From Paenibacillus turicensis (GTDB taxonomy: Bacteria > Bacillota > Bacilli > Paenibacillales > Paenibacillaceae), in assembly GCF_017873435.1 (NCBI RefSeq), contig NZ_JAGGKG010000020.1:1-64000 (forward strand): 64,000 nucleotides of DNA. Direction: 5' to 3'. Of this stretch, positions 46,595-55,461 are shown one piece after another; position 1 is the first letter of the stretch; each line of letters starts with the position of its first letter. A program made the translations under genes and the position numbers. Under the pieces are notes generated by a model. The model did no database searches, was not told the origin of the DNA, and saw only the letters and a list, made by a program, of their open reading frames with translations.

Positions 46595-47590
46595 ATGAGT
46601 AAGGATATCGGTATTGATTTAGGTACAGCGAATGTGCTTATACATGTTAAAGGAAAAGGTGTTGTATTAGACGAACCGTCTGTTGTTGCCATTGATAGCG
46701 ATGCAAAACGTGTACTTGCAGTAGGTGAAGATGCGAGAAAAATGGTAGGTCGTACGCCAGGTAATATCGTGGCAATTCGTCCGCTTCGAGATGGAGTTAT
46801 TGCGGATTTTGAAATTACAGAAATGATGCTTAAGCATTTTATTGATCGGGTGGGGGCGCGTAGCTGGTATAGCCGTCCACGCATTCTAATTTGTGCACCA
46901 ACAAATATTACGTCTGTGGAGCAAAAGTCTATTCGTGAAGCTGCAGAACGTAGTGGTGCTAAGGATGTATTTTTGGAAGAAGAACCTAAAGCCGCAGCTA
47001 TCGGTGCTGGCATGGATATTTATGAGCCAAGTGGCAATATGGTCGTAGATATCGGTGGGGGTACAACAGATGTGGCGGTGCTCTCGATGGGAGATATCGT
47101 CACAGCTTCCTCCATTAAGATTGCTGGTGACAAGTTTGATGCTGCGATTATTAAATATATTAAAACTAAATATAAGCTTATGATTGGTGAACGCACTGCT
47201 GAGGATATTAAAATTGGCATTGGTACTGTTCATCCTTCTGGTCGCAAGGACGAAATGGATATTCGTGGTCGTGATATGGTATCGGGGCTACCACTTACGA
47301 TTACAGTTACTGCTGCAGAAGTTCAAGAAGCTTTAAATGACTCTGTAGTTGCGATCATAGCTGCTGCAAAATCTGTGCTTGAGCGTACTCCGCCAGAGTT
47401 GTCTGCTGATATTATCGACCGTGGTGTTATTCTTACAGGCGGTGGCGCGTTGCTTAATGGATTGGACGAGCTGCTTGCTGAAGAGCTACGTGTACCTGTT
47501 CTAATTGCAGAGGATCCAATGCATTGTGTTGTAAAAGGGACAGGCATTATGCTAGATAATCTTGATCGTGCTATTAAGAAAAAATTCTAA
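46595..47590 (+). CDS. mbl: MreB-family actin-like protein Mbl
   Basis: Mbl forms membrane-bound filaments that guide lateral peptidoglycan synthesis. The 331-aa protein has the actin-type nucleotide motifs: phosphate 1 DIGIDLGTANVLIHVKGKG, phosphate 2 VVDIGGGTTDVAVLSMG and adenosine motif GVILTGGGALLNGLDELLAEE. The call of Mbl over MreB rests on the neighbours spoIIID and flhO, which flank mbl in Bacillus. The start follows GGGGGATCAC. The promoter could not be placed with confidence in the 275-bp gap before it. A sigma-D promoter for flhO begins inside its 3' end. Confidence 0.92.
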   Translation: MSKDIGIDLGTANVLIHVKGKGVVLDEPSVVAIDSDAKRVLAVGEDARKMVGRTPGNIVAIRPLRDGVIADFEITEMMLKHFIDRVGARSWYSRPRILICAPTNITSVEQKSIREAAERSGAKDVFLEEEPKAAAIGAGMDIYEPSGNMVVDIGGGTTDVAVLSMGDIVTASSIKIAGDKFDAAIIKYIKTKYKLMIGERTAEDIKIGIGTVHPSGRKDEMDIRGRDMVSGLPLTITVTAAEVQEALNDSVVAIIAAAKSVLERTPPELSADIIDRGVILTGGGALLNGLDELLAEELRVPVLIAEDPMHCVVKGTGIMLDNLDRAIKKKF

Positions 47591-47601
47591 TTTGCCGATA
47601 A
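47575..47601 (+). promoter_or_regulatory. sigma-D promoter of flhO-flhP
   Basis: -35 TAAG (47575-47578) and -10 GCCGATAA (47594-47601) with a 15-bp spacer, against the sigma-D consensus TAAA/GCCGATAT. The -35 lies within the last codons of mbl. Confidence 0.75.
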
Positions 47602-47694
47602 CAAGAGGTAAGTGTTGTTAATTTTAAACAGAAGTATTGTACGGTAAATAAGTTAGTCTAATTTTATGCAGATACTTGTCTGGAGGTTTGTTCC

Positions 47695-48576
47695 ATGTTG
47701 AGAGGGCTTTACACCGCAACTGCGGGTATGATTGCAGAGCAACGTCGTCATGATACGGTGACACAAAATATTGCCAATATGAATACACCGGGTTATAAGC
47801 AGGTGAATAGCATTTCACGTACTTTTCCGGAAATGCTGGTGGCACTCCAAAGCAATGGTCAAAAACCAACGTCACGTAACATTGGTAGACTTGCAACAGG
47901 GGTATTTGCTGAGGAAAGTATGCCTTCTTATGCCCAAGGTGAGATTAGAGATACGGGTAGAAATAGTGATCTTTCCCTTAAAAGTAATATTGAAGTTAAT
48001 GATCCTGCAACTGGACAAGCTATTCCTTTTGACTCCTCAGGCAAGTATGTCAATGAAAATGGAGAGGTTATGTATCGTCCAGAAGCCTTTTTCTCTGTGA
48101 TGGACAATAACAATAACGTGAAATATACACGGGATGGTTCCTTTCAGATTAATGCAAACGGAGAGCTAATTACCGCACAGGGATATCGTTTACTGGATCA
48201 AGCTGGAGAGCCAATTACGTTTCCTGAAGGCATGTCTGTTGAGAATTTGACCATTAATGCGGCAGGAGTAATGACAGACGGAGAGAATGAGCTTGGACAG
48301 CTTGGCATTAAGATTGTAAATCGTCCTCAAGAGTTGGTTAGTGAGGGTAGCAACACGTATCGGGTTGAAGATGAAGAGGTAGCTGACATTCGGGATTTGG
48401 AGGAAAATGATGCTGTTGAGATGAGACAAGGTGCATTAGAAGGCTCGACAGTAGATCCAACTCAATCGATGGTTGATTTAATGGCTGCACAGAAGGCGTA
48501 TGAATCGAATCAGAAGGTCATTCAATTTTATGATAAAAGCTTAGACAAAGCCGTTAATGAAATTGGCAGAGTGTAG
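47695..48576 (+). CDS. flhO: flagellar hook-basal body rod protein FlhO (FlgF/FlgG type)
   Basis: FlhO is a distal rod or hook-basal-body component exported through the flagellar secretion system. The 293-aa protein has the N-terminal rod motif MLRGLYTATAGMIAEQRRHDTVTQNIANMNTPGYKQ and the C-terminal helix DLMAAQKAYESNQKVIQFYDKSLDKAVNEIG. These terminal helices pack the axial structure. It has the long middle domain of FlgG-type proteins. The start follows TGGAGGTTTG. It forms an operon with flhP, 15 bp downstream, under a sigma-D promoter, as in B. subtilis. Confidence 0.93.
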   Translation: MLRGLYTATAGMIAEQRRHDTVTQNIANMNTPGYKQVNSISRTFPEMLVALQSNGQKPTSRNIGRLATGVFAEESMPSYAQGEIRDTGRNSDLSLKSNIEVNDPATGQAIPFDSSGKYVNENGEVMYRPEAFFSVMDNNNNVKYTRDGSFQINANGELITAQGYRLLDQAGEPITFPEGMSVENLTINAAGVMTDGENELGQLGIKIVNRPQELVSEGSNTYRVEDEEVADIRDLEENDAVEMRQGALEGSTVDPTQSMVDLMAAQKAYESNQKVIQFYDKSLDKAVNEIGRV

Positions 48577-48591
48577 AATAGGAGGCTCCAG

Positions 48592-49467
48592 ATGAATAAC
48601 TCCATGATAAGTGCGATGGTTTCTCTTGGTGGGACACAGCAACGACTTGACCTGCTGGCAGATAATCTAGCAAACGCAAATACAGCGGGTTATAAAAGTA
48701 AGCAAGCGACATTTGAAGAAACTTTAACTGCTGTAAAAAAGCAAGGGGACAAATTTAAGCTAGATGGACGAGCTACACCGATGGGAATACAGATGGGCTT
48801 TGGTTCTAAGCTTTCATATATATCGCAAAATAATAAGCAAGGTAATCTGATTGAGACGGGGAATAAAACAGACCTTGCCATCCAAGGAAATGCTTTATTC
48901 AAGGTTTCATTATCTGAGGAGGGTCCCACCGCTTATACAAGAGGGGGAGACTTTCATTTACAGCCTAACCCTGAAAACGAGGAGGAAGCTTATCTCGTAA
49001 ATAGTCAGGGCTACTTTGTGCTGAATGAAGAAAATGAACGTATTACCGTCCCCGCGAACGGAGAGTTTAATATTGATCCCGATGGGAATATTACAGCTTT
49101 GCAAGGAGATGAAGTTGTAGGATTAGGTGCAATTAATGTGTCTGTTGTTATTCGCCCTGATGCATTAGAGCGCCGTGACAATGGTCTATATGTTATTCGC
49201 GCTGATGCAGGTCTAAATGTTAATGCTGCTGGACCACAAGGAGAAGTAAGAGTACTAGAACAAGCTGTACTCCAAAACAACAATACGATTGATCCCCAAT
49301 CTTCACAGCGGGCTAAATTACAACAAGGTGTAATTGAAAACTCCAATGTAGATATATCTGGAACGATGGCAGAATTAATTCAGGTTCAGCGCACATATCA
49401 GCTTGCAGCACGCGCATTAACTTCTAGTGACAACATGATGAATTTAGCCAATAATTTGCGTGGGTAG
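48592..49467 (+). CDS. flhP: flagellar hook-basal body rod protein FlhP (FlgG type)
   Basis: FlhP is the partner of FlhO in the flagellar rod. The 291-aa protein begins MNNSMISAMVSLGGTQQRLDLLADNLANANTAGYK, the rod signature, and ends with SGTMAELIQVQRTYQLAARALTSSDNMMNLANNL, typical of FlgG-type proteins. A middle stretch LNVNAAGPQGEVRVLEQAVLQNNNT is somewhat extended compared with B. subtilis FlhP (about 270 aa). The start follows TAGGAGG. A small membrane-protein gene follows closely. Confidence 0.93.
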   Translation: MNNSMISAMVSLGGTQQRLDLLADNLANANTAGYKSKQATFEETLTAVKKQGDKFKLDGRATPMGIQMGFGSKLSYISQNNKQGNLIETGNKTDLAIQGNALFKVSLSEEGPTAYTRGGDFHLQPNPENEEEAYLVNSQGYFVLNEENERITVPANGEFNIDPDGNITALQGDEVVGLGAINVSVVIRPDALERRDNGLYVIRADAGLNVNAAGPQGEVRVLEQAVLQNNNTIDPQSSQRAKLQQGVIENSNVDISGTMAELIQVQRTYQLAARALTSSDNMMNLANNLRG

Positions 49468-49479
49468 GTGATGAAGGGC

Positions 49480-49737
49480 ATGAGTCAGGAAAATCCCCCC
49501 GTAAAGGAAAAAGAGACACAAGAGAAGAAGGACATAAAGGACACAAAAAAAGATAAAGAGCAAGGGAAGTCAGGCTGGTGGGTACTTCTCCGCATTGTCA
49601 TTATTATTGTGGTCTTAATTTTGGTCTTTTTTGGGGGAGCGGTTGTAGGATTTGTAGTGTTAGGTAAACAAGATCTTACGCACGTGTGGGATCTTAATAC
49701 ATGGAAGCATGTATATGACCTAGTTTTTGCGCCATAG
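49480..49737 (+). CDS. EpuA-like / DNA-directed RNA polymerase subunit beta-annotated small membrane protein
   Basis: This 85-aa protein has a highly charged Lys/Glu/Asp N-terminus (about 35 residues), one membrane helix (LLRIVIIIVVLILVFFGGAV) and a short outer tail ending HVYDLVFAP. It resembles the EpuA family, which databases often label DNA-directed RNA polymerase subunit beta although no polymerase role is established. ATG 49480 is chosen because AGGTGAT ends 7 bases before it; GTG 49468 and ATG 49471 are also in frame. It follows flhP by 12 bp and ends the flagellar operon. Confidence 0.7.
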   Translation: MSQENPPVKEKETQEKKDIKDTKKDKEQGKSGWWVLLRIVIIIVVLILVFFGGAVVGFVVLGKQDLTHVWDLNTWKHVYDLVFAP

Positions 49738-49784
49738 CGGTGCATGGTAGCTTAGCGTTCGCAAGTGTGAAATAGTCTTTTAAC

Positions 49785-49860
49785 AAAAAAGAGCCATTCT
49801 ATCTAATGAGGTTCGGGGTTAGCACCCGAGGCGTATCATTAGGATTGAATGGCTCTTTTG
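49785..49860. terminator. bidirectional terminator between the flhOP operon and the rpn gene
   Basis: AAAAAAGAGCCATTC (49785-49799) pairs with GAATGGCTCTTTTG (49847-49860), with inner stems CTAATGA/TCATTAG and TTCGGG/CCCGAG. It ends in T on the + strand and A-rich sequence at its other foot, so it serves both converging units. Confidence 0.85.
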
Positions 49861-49864
49861 TTTA

Positions 49865-50788
49865 TTATTTATTGTCCTGCTTCAAGGCTGTAATTTCAGC
49901 ATCAGATAGACCGCTTGTTTTGGCAATGATGTGGACGGGAATACCTTCGGCGAGTAGGCCTTTAGCCATTTCTATTGCTTTTTTGTGCTCGCCTTCCTGT
50001 ACTCCTTCCTGTCGTCCTTCCTGTCGTCCTTCTTGTCGTCCTTCTTGTCGCCCTTCTTCTATCCCCTGCTTGAACCCCTTTTCTAGAAAAAACTCCATTG
50101 AAGAGGCTTCGTCATGTAGAAACTTTTGTCGCTGTTCGTAACGTATTCTAGCCTCTTGATCTTGACTCAAATACTCAAGTGTATCCATCGCCTTTTTCAG
50201 TTTAGGTTCATTCATTTGAAGCACCTCCCAATTTGATTTATCTGTTCCTTTTAAGAAAAGAAGCCAATTAATTAATCCACCTTGTATTGGAACAGACATT
50301 TGTTCTAATTTGGCTAACTCTAAAAAATGAATTTCAATATCATCACACAAGGTAATGTCAGTATGGTCTTCTCTTAAATGAAATATATTATGATACCTAT
50401 CATTTGGCAAGAATGAATAGTTCAAAATGTTAATGGTAACACACTTTTTAAGTTCTCTATAGGATTGACTTTCTTGTAGTTGAGAAGAGTAGCGTTTGCT
50501 CCAATAGAATAGTGTACGCTTCTCAATGTCGTATTTGTTAAATAACTGCATTTCTACATTAATAAGCTCACCTGTCTTTGTTTTTGCCCAAATATCAAAA
50601 ATAGATTGTTTATCAAGTGGAGCGTCTTTGTCGGTATATGGATTCAGTAATGTAATCTCACTAAGAGGCTCTTCTCCTGCTTCAATAAAAGTCTGGTTGA
50701 GGAAGGCTAATAGGACATCCTTATTCGCTTCACTTCCAAAAATTCGCTTGAATACAAAATCGTTGCGTGGATTAAGTAGCTCACTCAT
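49865..50788 (-). CDS. Rpn-family recombination-promoting nuclease/putative transposase
   Basis: This 307-aa protein belongs to the PD-(D/E)XK Rpn family. The nuclease core is in the first third: LNPRNDFVFKRIFGSE, then SIFDIWAKTKTGELINVEMQL with the Asp and the ExQ of the catalytic set, and RTLFYWSKRYSSQL. E. coli Rpn proteins are DNases that promote recombination and can give phage defence; the role here is not known. The C-terminal region carries a Glu-Gly-Arg-Gln repeat (residues about 243-262) encoded by tandem 12-bp units, then a helix-turn-helix-like tail (VHIIAKTSGLSDAEI). The start follows GGGAGATGA on its strand. Confidence 0.85.
   Translation of the reverse strand: MSELLNPRNDFVFKRIFGSEANKDVLLAFLNQTFIEAGEEPLSEITLLNPYTDKDAPLDKQSIFDIWAKTKTGELINVEMQLFNKYDIEKRTLFYWSKRYSSQLQESQSYRELKKCVTINILNYSFLPNDRYHNIFHLREDHTDITLCDDIEIHFLELAKLEQMSVPIQGGLINWLLFLKGTDKSNWEVLQMNEPKLKKAMDTLEYLSQDQEARIRYEQRQKFLHDEASSMEFFLEKGFKQGIEEGRQEGRQEGRQEGRQEGVQEGEHKKAIEMAKGLLAEGIPVHIIAKTSGLSDAEITALKQDNK
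49991..50062 (-). repeat. tandem 12-bp repeat inside the rpn gene
   Basis: About five tandem near-copies of a 12-bp unit (CCTTCCTGTCGT or CCTTCTTGTCGT on the + strand) encode the EGRQ repeats. Unit length is a multiple of three, so copy-number change would keep the frame. Confidence 0.85.
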
Positions 50789-50986
50789 GAATTCATCTCC
50801 CTTTCTTTCTTAAATTATATCATAGAAGACTGCTTACCTTAGTGAGTCTCTATGTTAGTGTCTTAGTTAATCTCTGAGTGAATATAAAGGGAGTGAACAG
50901 GGAAGTTTACGCTGGCAGTTGGAAAAGGTATAATTAGATGGATGTATTATGTGAATAAATAGGCATATAGCTCTTTGATGACAAAA

Positions 50987-51068
50987 GGGCTGACGTCTCC
51001 TTTATAGCTTGTGAGCTACAAAGGAGACCAGCCCCTTATCTGAACCTTCGCTTCTGCAGAGGCGAAGG
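50987..51068. other. two strong hairpins upstream of fabZ
   Basis: Hairpin 1: GGGCTG (50987-50992) with CAGCCC (51029-51034), continued by GTCTCCTTT with AAAGGAGAC and TAGCT with AGCTA. Hairpin 2: CCTTCGC (51045-51051) with GCGAAGG (51062-51068). Neither is followed by a T run. The rest of the 350-bp gap between rpn and fabZ shows nothing recognisable. Confidence 0.6.
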
Positions 51069-51138
51069 ATATACACAGTATTGCCCTTTGAAGTCATTTT
51101 TATGCCAATTTTCGTAAATATTGAAGGAGGATTTATCC

Positions 51139-51561
51139 ATGTTAGATTCTAAACAAATTCAAGAAATTATCCCACATCGCCCGCCATTTCTACTTGTAGA
51201 TAAAATCGTGGAGATGGAAGAAGGTAAACGGGCAGTTGGTATTAAAAATGTTACAATTAATGAGCCGTTTTTCCTTGGTCATTTCCCGCAGCATCCCGTT
51301 ATGCCTGGTGTATTGATTACAGAAGCATTAGCACAGGTAGGTGCGGCTGCGATTTTATCTTTGGAGCAAAACAAAGGGAAAATAGGCTTTTTGGCTAAGT
51401 TGGACAATTTCCGCTTCCGTGAACAGGTTGTTCCTGGCGATACACTTCGTCTTGAGGTTGAGATCATACGTGTGAAGGGTCCAATCGGCAGAGGATATGG
51501 TATAGCCAAGGTTGAGGATAAGGTTGTAGCTGAAGGCGAAATTACATTTGCTTTATCGTAA
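51139..51561 (+). CDS. fabZ: 3-hydroxyacyl-ACP dehydratase FabZ
   Basis: FabZ dehydrates 3-hydroxyacyl-ACP in each round of type II fatty acid elongation. The 140-aa hot-dog-fold protein has the catalytic His48 in [16 protein letters not shown] and Glu62 in ITEALAQVG, plus [12 protein letters not shown] at the start. ATG 51139 follows AAGGAGG and gives [16 protein letters not shown]; an upstream in-frame codon at 51121 precedes that site. It lies after flhP as in B. subtilis (ywpB), though an rpn gene has been placed between them. Confidence 0.96.
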   Translation: MLDSKQIQEIIPHRPPFLLVDKIVEMEEGKRAVGIKNVTINEPFFLGHFPQHPVMPGVLITEALAQVGAAAILSLEQNKGKIGFLAKLDNFRFREQVVPGDTLRLEVEIIRVKGPIGRGYGIAKVEDKVVAEGEITFALS

Positions 51562-51612
51562 TAGTAGAACCGTACAATATTTTTATTATATTGGATAAGG
51601 GAGTATGTAAAT

Positions 51613-53331
51613 ATGTCAGAAATGATCAGCAAGGTTAAGGAAAAAGTGCAAGAATGGTTAAATGACCCTACGATTGATGACCAGACTAAAGAAGAGCTAC
51701 GTCGTCTACAGGACAATCCTGCTGAGCTAGAGGATTCATTTTATCGTGACCTTGAGTTTGGCACAGGTGGGCTTCGTGGTGTCATTGGGGTAGGCAGCAA
51801 TCGAATGAATGTATATACAGTAGGCTTAGCGACACAAGGCTTTGCACAATATATTTTGAAGGCGCACGGAGCGAAGGCAGGAAAACCTTCTGTTGTTATT
51901 GCCCATGATTGTCGTCACTTCTCTCCTGAATTTGCATTAGAGGCGGCTTTGGTATTAGCCGGTAACGGGATCGTTGCTAAACTATTCCCATCACTTCGTC
52001 CTACACCTCAGCTTTCGTTTTCTGTACGTGATTTACAAGCTACGGGTGGTATTGTCGTGACAGCGAGTCACAACCCACCAGAATACAATGGCTACAAGGT
52101 TTACAATGCAAGTGGAGGTCAATTAGTTCCTGATGAGGCAGCTGAAGTCATTGAGAATATTGGAGCATTACATTCCTTCGCCCAAATTAAACGTTTAACC
52201 AAAGCGCAGGCAGAACAACAAGGGTTACTTGTGTGGTTAGGTGAAGAAGAAGATGCTAAATTCGCTCAGACCGTAGCTGAGATGAGCTTAAATGAGGAGC
52301 TACTCCAACAAGGTGCTGGAGATAATCTTGTAGTGGTATACACGCCTTTACATGGTACTGGTAACATTCCAGTTCGCCAAGTGCTTGCTAGAAATCACTT
52401 TAACAATGTACATATTGTACAAGAGCAGGAGTTGCCTGATGGTAATTTCTCTACAGTGAAGTCCCCAAATCCTGAAGAGCGTGAAGCCTTTACGCTAGCG
52501 ATCAAGCTAGGGGAGCAGGTGAATGCAGATATTTTGATTGGAACAGACCCTGATGCAGACCGCATGGGTGCGGTGGTTCGTAACGCTAAAGGTGAATATG
52601 AGATTTTAACGGGTAACCAATCGGGCTCTTTACTCGTTTACTATTTGTTAAGTCAAATGAAGGAACGTGGTGCATTGCCAAGTAATGGGGCGGTTGTGAA
52701 AACCATCGTAACAAGTGAGTTTGGGGCAGCCATTGCTGAGCATTACGGTGCAACTGTATTTAACACATTAACCGGCTTCAAATATATCGGTGAGAAAATG
52801 AATCAATTTGAGCAGTCTGGTGAATACACGTACCTATTTGGCTATGAGGAAAGCTATGGTTACCTTGCAGGCAATTATGCGCGTGATAAAGATGCTGTTG
52901 TCGCTTCGATGCTAATTTGTGAAGCAGCAGCTTATTATAAACAGCAAGGTAAGACGTTGATGGATGTACTGGAGGAGCTATACCAGCAGTTTGGTTATTA
53001 TCGTGAATCGCTTGTATCTCGTACCTTAAAAGGAAAAGATGGGCTTGCGAAAATTGGAGAGCTAATGAGCAGCTTCCGTAACGATCCACCTAAGCAGGTC
53101 GCAGGCATCAATGTATCCCAATTACTTGACTACTCACTTGGACTTGATGGCTTGCCAAAAGAAAATGTGCTTAAATTTTTGCTAGAGGATGGCTCATGGT
53201 TCACTTTACGCCCATCAGGCACGGAGCCTAAAATTAAATTTTACTTTGCCGTACGCGGAGCGTCCATGGCTCATGCTCAAGACTTACTTGCAAATATTGA
53301 GGCAGAGGTTTTAGTGCGAGTAGATGCATAA
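51613..53331 (+). CDS. pgcA: phospho-sugar mutase (phosphoglucomutase/phosphomannomutase, PgcA-like)
   Basis: This enzyme moves phosphate between C1 and C6 of hexoses, supplying Glc-1-P for cell-envelope sugars. The 572-aa length matches B. subtilis PgcA (581). It has the phosphoserine loop TASHNPPEYNGYKVYN, the Mg2+ loop GTDPDADRMGAV, the sugar-binding GYEESYGYL and the phosphate-binding RPSGTEPKIKFYF. The start at ATG 51613 follows GGGAGTATG. Whether glucose or mannose phosphate is preferred cannot be read. It fits the cell-wall-polymer genes downstream. Confidence 0.9.
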   Translation: MSEMISKVKEKVQEWLNDPTIDDQTKEELRRLQDNPAELEDSFYRDLEFGTGGLRGVIGVGSNRMNVYTVGLATQGFAQYILKAHGAKAGKPSVVIAHDCRHFSPEFALEAALVLAGNGIVAKLFPSLRPTPQLSFSVRDLQATGGIVVTASHNPPEYNGYKVYNASGGQLVPDEAAEVIENIGALHSFAQIKRLTKAQAEQQGLLVWLGEEEDAKFAQTVAEMSLNEELLQQGAGDNLVVVYTPLHGTGNIPVRQVLARNHFNNVHIVQEQELPDGNFSTVKSPNPEEREAFTLAIKLGEQVNADILIGTDPDADRMGAVVRNAKGEYEILTGNQSGSLLVYYLLSQMKERGALPSNGAVVKTIVTSEFGAAIAEHYGATVFNTLTGFKYIGEKMNQFEQSGEYTYLFGYEESYGYLAGNYARDKDAVVASMLICEAAAYYKQQGKTLMDVLEELYQQFGYYRESLVSRTLKGKDGLAKIGELMSSFRNDPPKQVAGINVSQLLDYSLGLDGLPKENVLKFLLEDGSWFTLRPSGTEPKIKFYFAVRGASMAHAQDLLANIEAEVLVRVDA

Positions 53332-53376
53332 CTTTTAACTTTAGCAAACTCAGTCCGATCATATTCAACAAATAAC

Positions 53377-53414
53377 AAGCGGCGATTAGCTCGAAATATT
53401 GGGCAGCCGCTTTC
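53377..53414 (+). terminator. weak terminator-like hairpin after the phosphosugar mutase gene
   Basis: AAGCGGC (53377-53383) pairs with GCCGCTT (53406-53412), with only TTT following. Partial read-through into the csaB operon is likely. Confidence 0.45.
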
Positions 53415-53439
53415 GTAGCGATTAAGAGGAGGTAAATAA

Positions 53440-55461
53440 GTGAATCAGAATTGGCAACGATGGAACAAAGCATCGCACAAATGGTTGTGGGTGCTCGTAA
53501 TTGTCGGAATTATCGCCACTCTACCGATGATCATTGACCGTTTAAAAACAGAATCTTCATCTAATAAGGTGGAGGTTGTATTCAATTTTCGTAATTTGTT
53601 AGAAATTTCAACCTATAAGGGAAACCCTGATCAGTACTTAGATCATCAGTTATCAGAGCTGAAACAAACAGGCGTAACTACGATGGCGTTGTTTGAAAGC
53701 ACATTGGATGAAATGGCTAAGGCACACCAGATTATGACCTTTAGCTCTCTAGACTTAGCAAAAATGGAGCAAAGTTTATTGACTGGGCAGGAAAACAAAA
53801 CTTACGTTGCGTTTACAAGTGCGGAAAATGAAAAAATACTTTCGCCAATTATTGAAAAAGCATTCCGTAATTTAGATATCCCTGTCTCTCCTTGGACATA
53901 TAAAAACTATGCTGGGCTTGAAATTGGTGCCGCTTTAGATGAAGCAAATCTGAAGGTGATGCAGCCTAATCCAATCCTTATGTCTAAGCTACATGAGCTT
54001 GGGTTTTATATTCTTCCTCGGATGAGTGATAATGCACCATACAATCAGCAGGATATGGATGACTTACTGTCACAATATAAACAGCTTGGTATCACAAAAA
54101 TATTGTTTGATGGTGAGGCTGTGAAGGGCTTTAATGATAATGAGGATATGAACAGCCTAGAAGGCTTTGCTGATTTGTTAAAAAAATATGACATCGGCAT
54201 TGTAACGATTGAAAACTTAAAGATGCCGCAAAAAGGTTTTAGTAAATTAGCTTACTTGACGGACTATAACGTTGTGAGATTGTTCTCATTACCGGATAGT
54301 GATGCCAGTTTGGGACCAGAGCAGTTAGCAGATAAGTTTGTATTAGCAACAAAAGATCGTAATATTCGTATGATTTACTTAAATGCTCAGCCAGTTAAGG
54401 ATGGCTTAAAGGGAAGCGTTACGAATCCGGTTAATAATTTAATTGAGTCATTGGGCGAACCGGGTAATGCTTTAAAGTCGATTGAAAAAAACGGTTTTGA
54501 ATTTGGACAAGCCGAAAGCTTTACGGTATACCACTCTACTTTGCAAAAATTTAGCGAGCCAATTGTTATCCTTGGTGCGGTTGCCTTTATCGCTTTGCTT
54601 GTCTCTTACTTTGCATCACCATTTACATTGCTTGCATTCATCCTTGGTTTGTTAGGAAGTGCAGGACTGTTTGTGCTAAAACCAGCATTGCTAGAGCAGG
54701 CACTTGCATTATTTGTATCGATTAGTGCGCCTACGATTGCGGTAGTACTTGCCATTCGCAAGGTGGAAGAAATGAGAAGTAATAACGCTTCAATAAGTAC
54801 AGGACGTCGAGTCGCACATTCCGTTGTGTTGTACTTTAAAACTGCGTTAATTTCACTTGCAGCGGTACCTTTTATTATTGCGTTATTAAACAATATTACG
54901 TATAGCTTGGTTATTACACAATTCCGAGGCGTTAGCTTACTTCACTTAGTCCCTATTATGCTCATCGTCTTGTATGTATTCCTTTACTTAGGAAAGTCCG
55001 TATGGCAGGAGTTGCAAAATTGGCTTAAAATGCCGATTACTCTATTATGGGTTGTACTGCTCGTTGTTTTGGCGGGCGTAGCCTTTTTCTACTTATCTCG
55101 TACAGGCAATGGGGGCACATTATTACCAGGTGAGGCGCCACTTCGTGCCTTCTTAGAAAATAATTTTGGCGTAAGACCAAGAAACAAAGAGTTCCTATTC
55201 GCACATCCAATTTTCCTTGCAGGCGTATTTGCAGCATTCCGTTATCGCAAAGCGCTGTATGCCATGATTATTGTTGTGATTGGTCAGCTTTCCATGGTGG
55301 ATACCTTTGCCCATATTCATACTCCGATGGTATTGTCACTCATTCGCGGATTGCTAGGCTTAGGTTTAGGTTTAATTGTTGGATTCGTTCTTCTACTAGT
55401 GTGGTATATAGTTGAAAGGTGTTGGGATAGATGGTCGCCAAGACTGCTCAAAAAATTATAA
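53440..55461 (+). CDS. DUF5693 family multi-spanning membrane protein
   Basis: This 673-aa protein has an N-terminal membrane helix (about residues 14-32), a soluble outer domain of about 330 residues (starting VVFNFRNLLEISTYKGNPDQYL), then some nine hydrophobic segments from about 373 to 665. The soluble part looks like a deacetylase/TIM-barrel-type fold (SLEGFADLLKKYDIGIVTIENL), but catalytic residues were not identified. The family is regularly found just before csaB in S-layer-bearing Firmicutes. A role in making, exporting or modifying the secondary cell-wall polymer is inferred from that. GTG 53440 follows GAGGAGG. It overlaps csaB by 31 bp. Confidence 0.75.
   Translation: MNQNWQRWNKASHKWLWVLVIVGIIATLPMIIDRLKTESSSNKVEVVFNFRNLLEISTYKGNPDQYLDHQLSELKQTGVTTMALFESTLDEMAKAHQIMTFSSLDLAKMEQSLLTGQENKTYVAFTSAENEKILSPIIEKAFRNLDIPVSPWTYKNYAGLEIGAALDEANLKVMQPNPILMSKLHELGFYILPRMSDNAPYNQQDMDDLLSQYKQLGITKILFDGEAVKGFNDNEDMNSLEGFADLLKKYDIGIVTIENLKMPQKGFSKLAYLTDYNVVRLFSLPDSDASLGPEQLADKFVLATKDRNIRMIYLNAQPVKDGLKGSVTNPVNNLIESLGEPGNALKSIEKNGFEFGQAESFTVYHSTLQKFSEPIVILGAVAFIALLVSYFASPFTLLAFILGLLGSAGLFVLKPALLEQALALFVSISAPTIAVVLAIRKVEEMRSNNASISTGRRVAHSVVLYFKTALISLAAVPFIIALLNNITYSLVITQFRGVSLLHLVPIMLIVLYVFLYLGKSVWQELQNWLKMPITLLWVVLLVVLAGVAFFYLSRTGNGGTLLPGEAPLRAFLENNFGVRPRNKEFLFAHPIFLAGVFAAFRYRKALYAMIIVVIGQLSMVDTFAHIHTPMVLSLIRGLLGLGLGLIVGFVLLLVWYIVERCWDRWSPRLLKKL

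Noticed and set aside
49806..50141. A + strand frame encoding Cys-rich PSCR repeats
   Set aside because: It is the antisense of the EGRQ repeat of the rpn gene and includes the terminator; it has no ribosome site.
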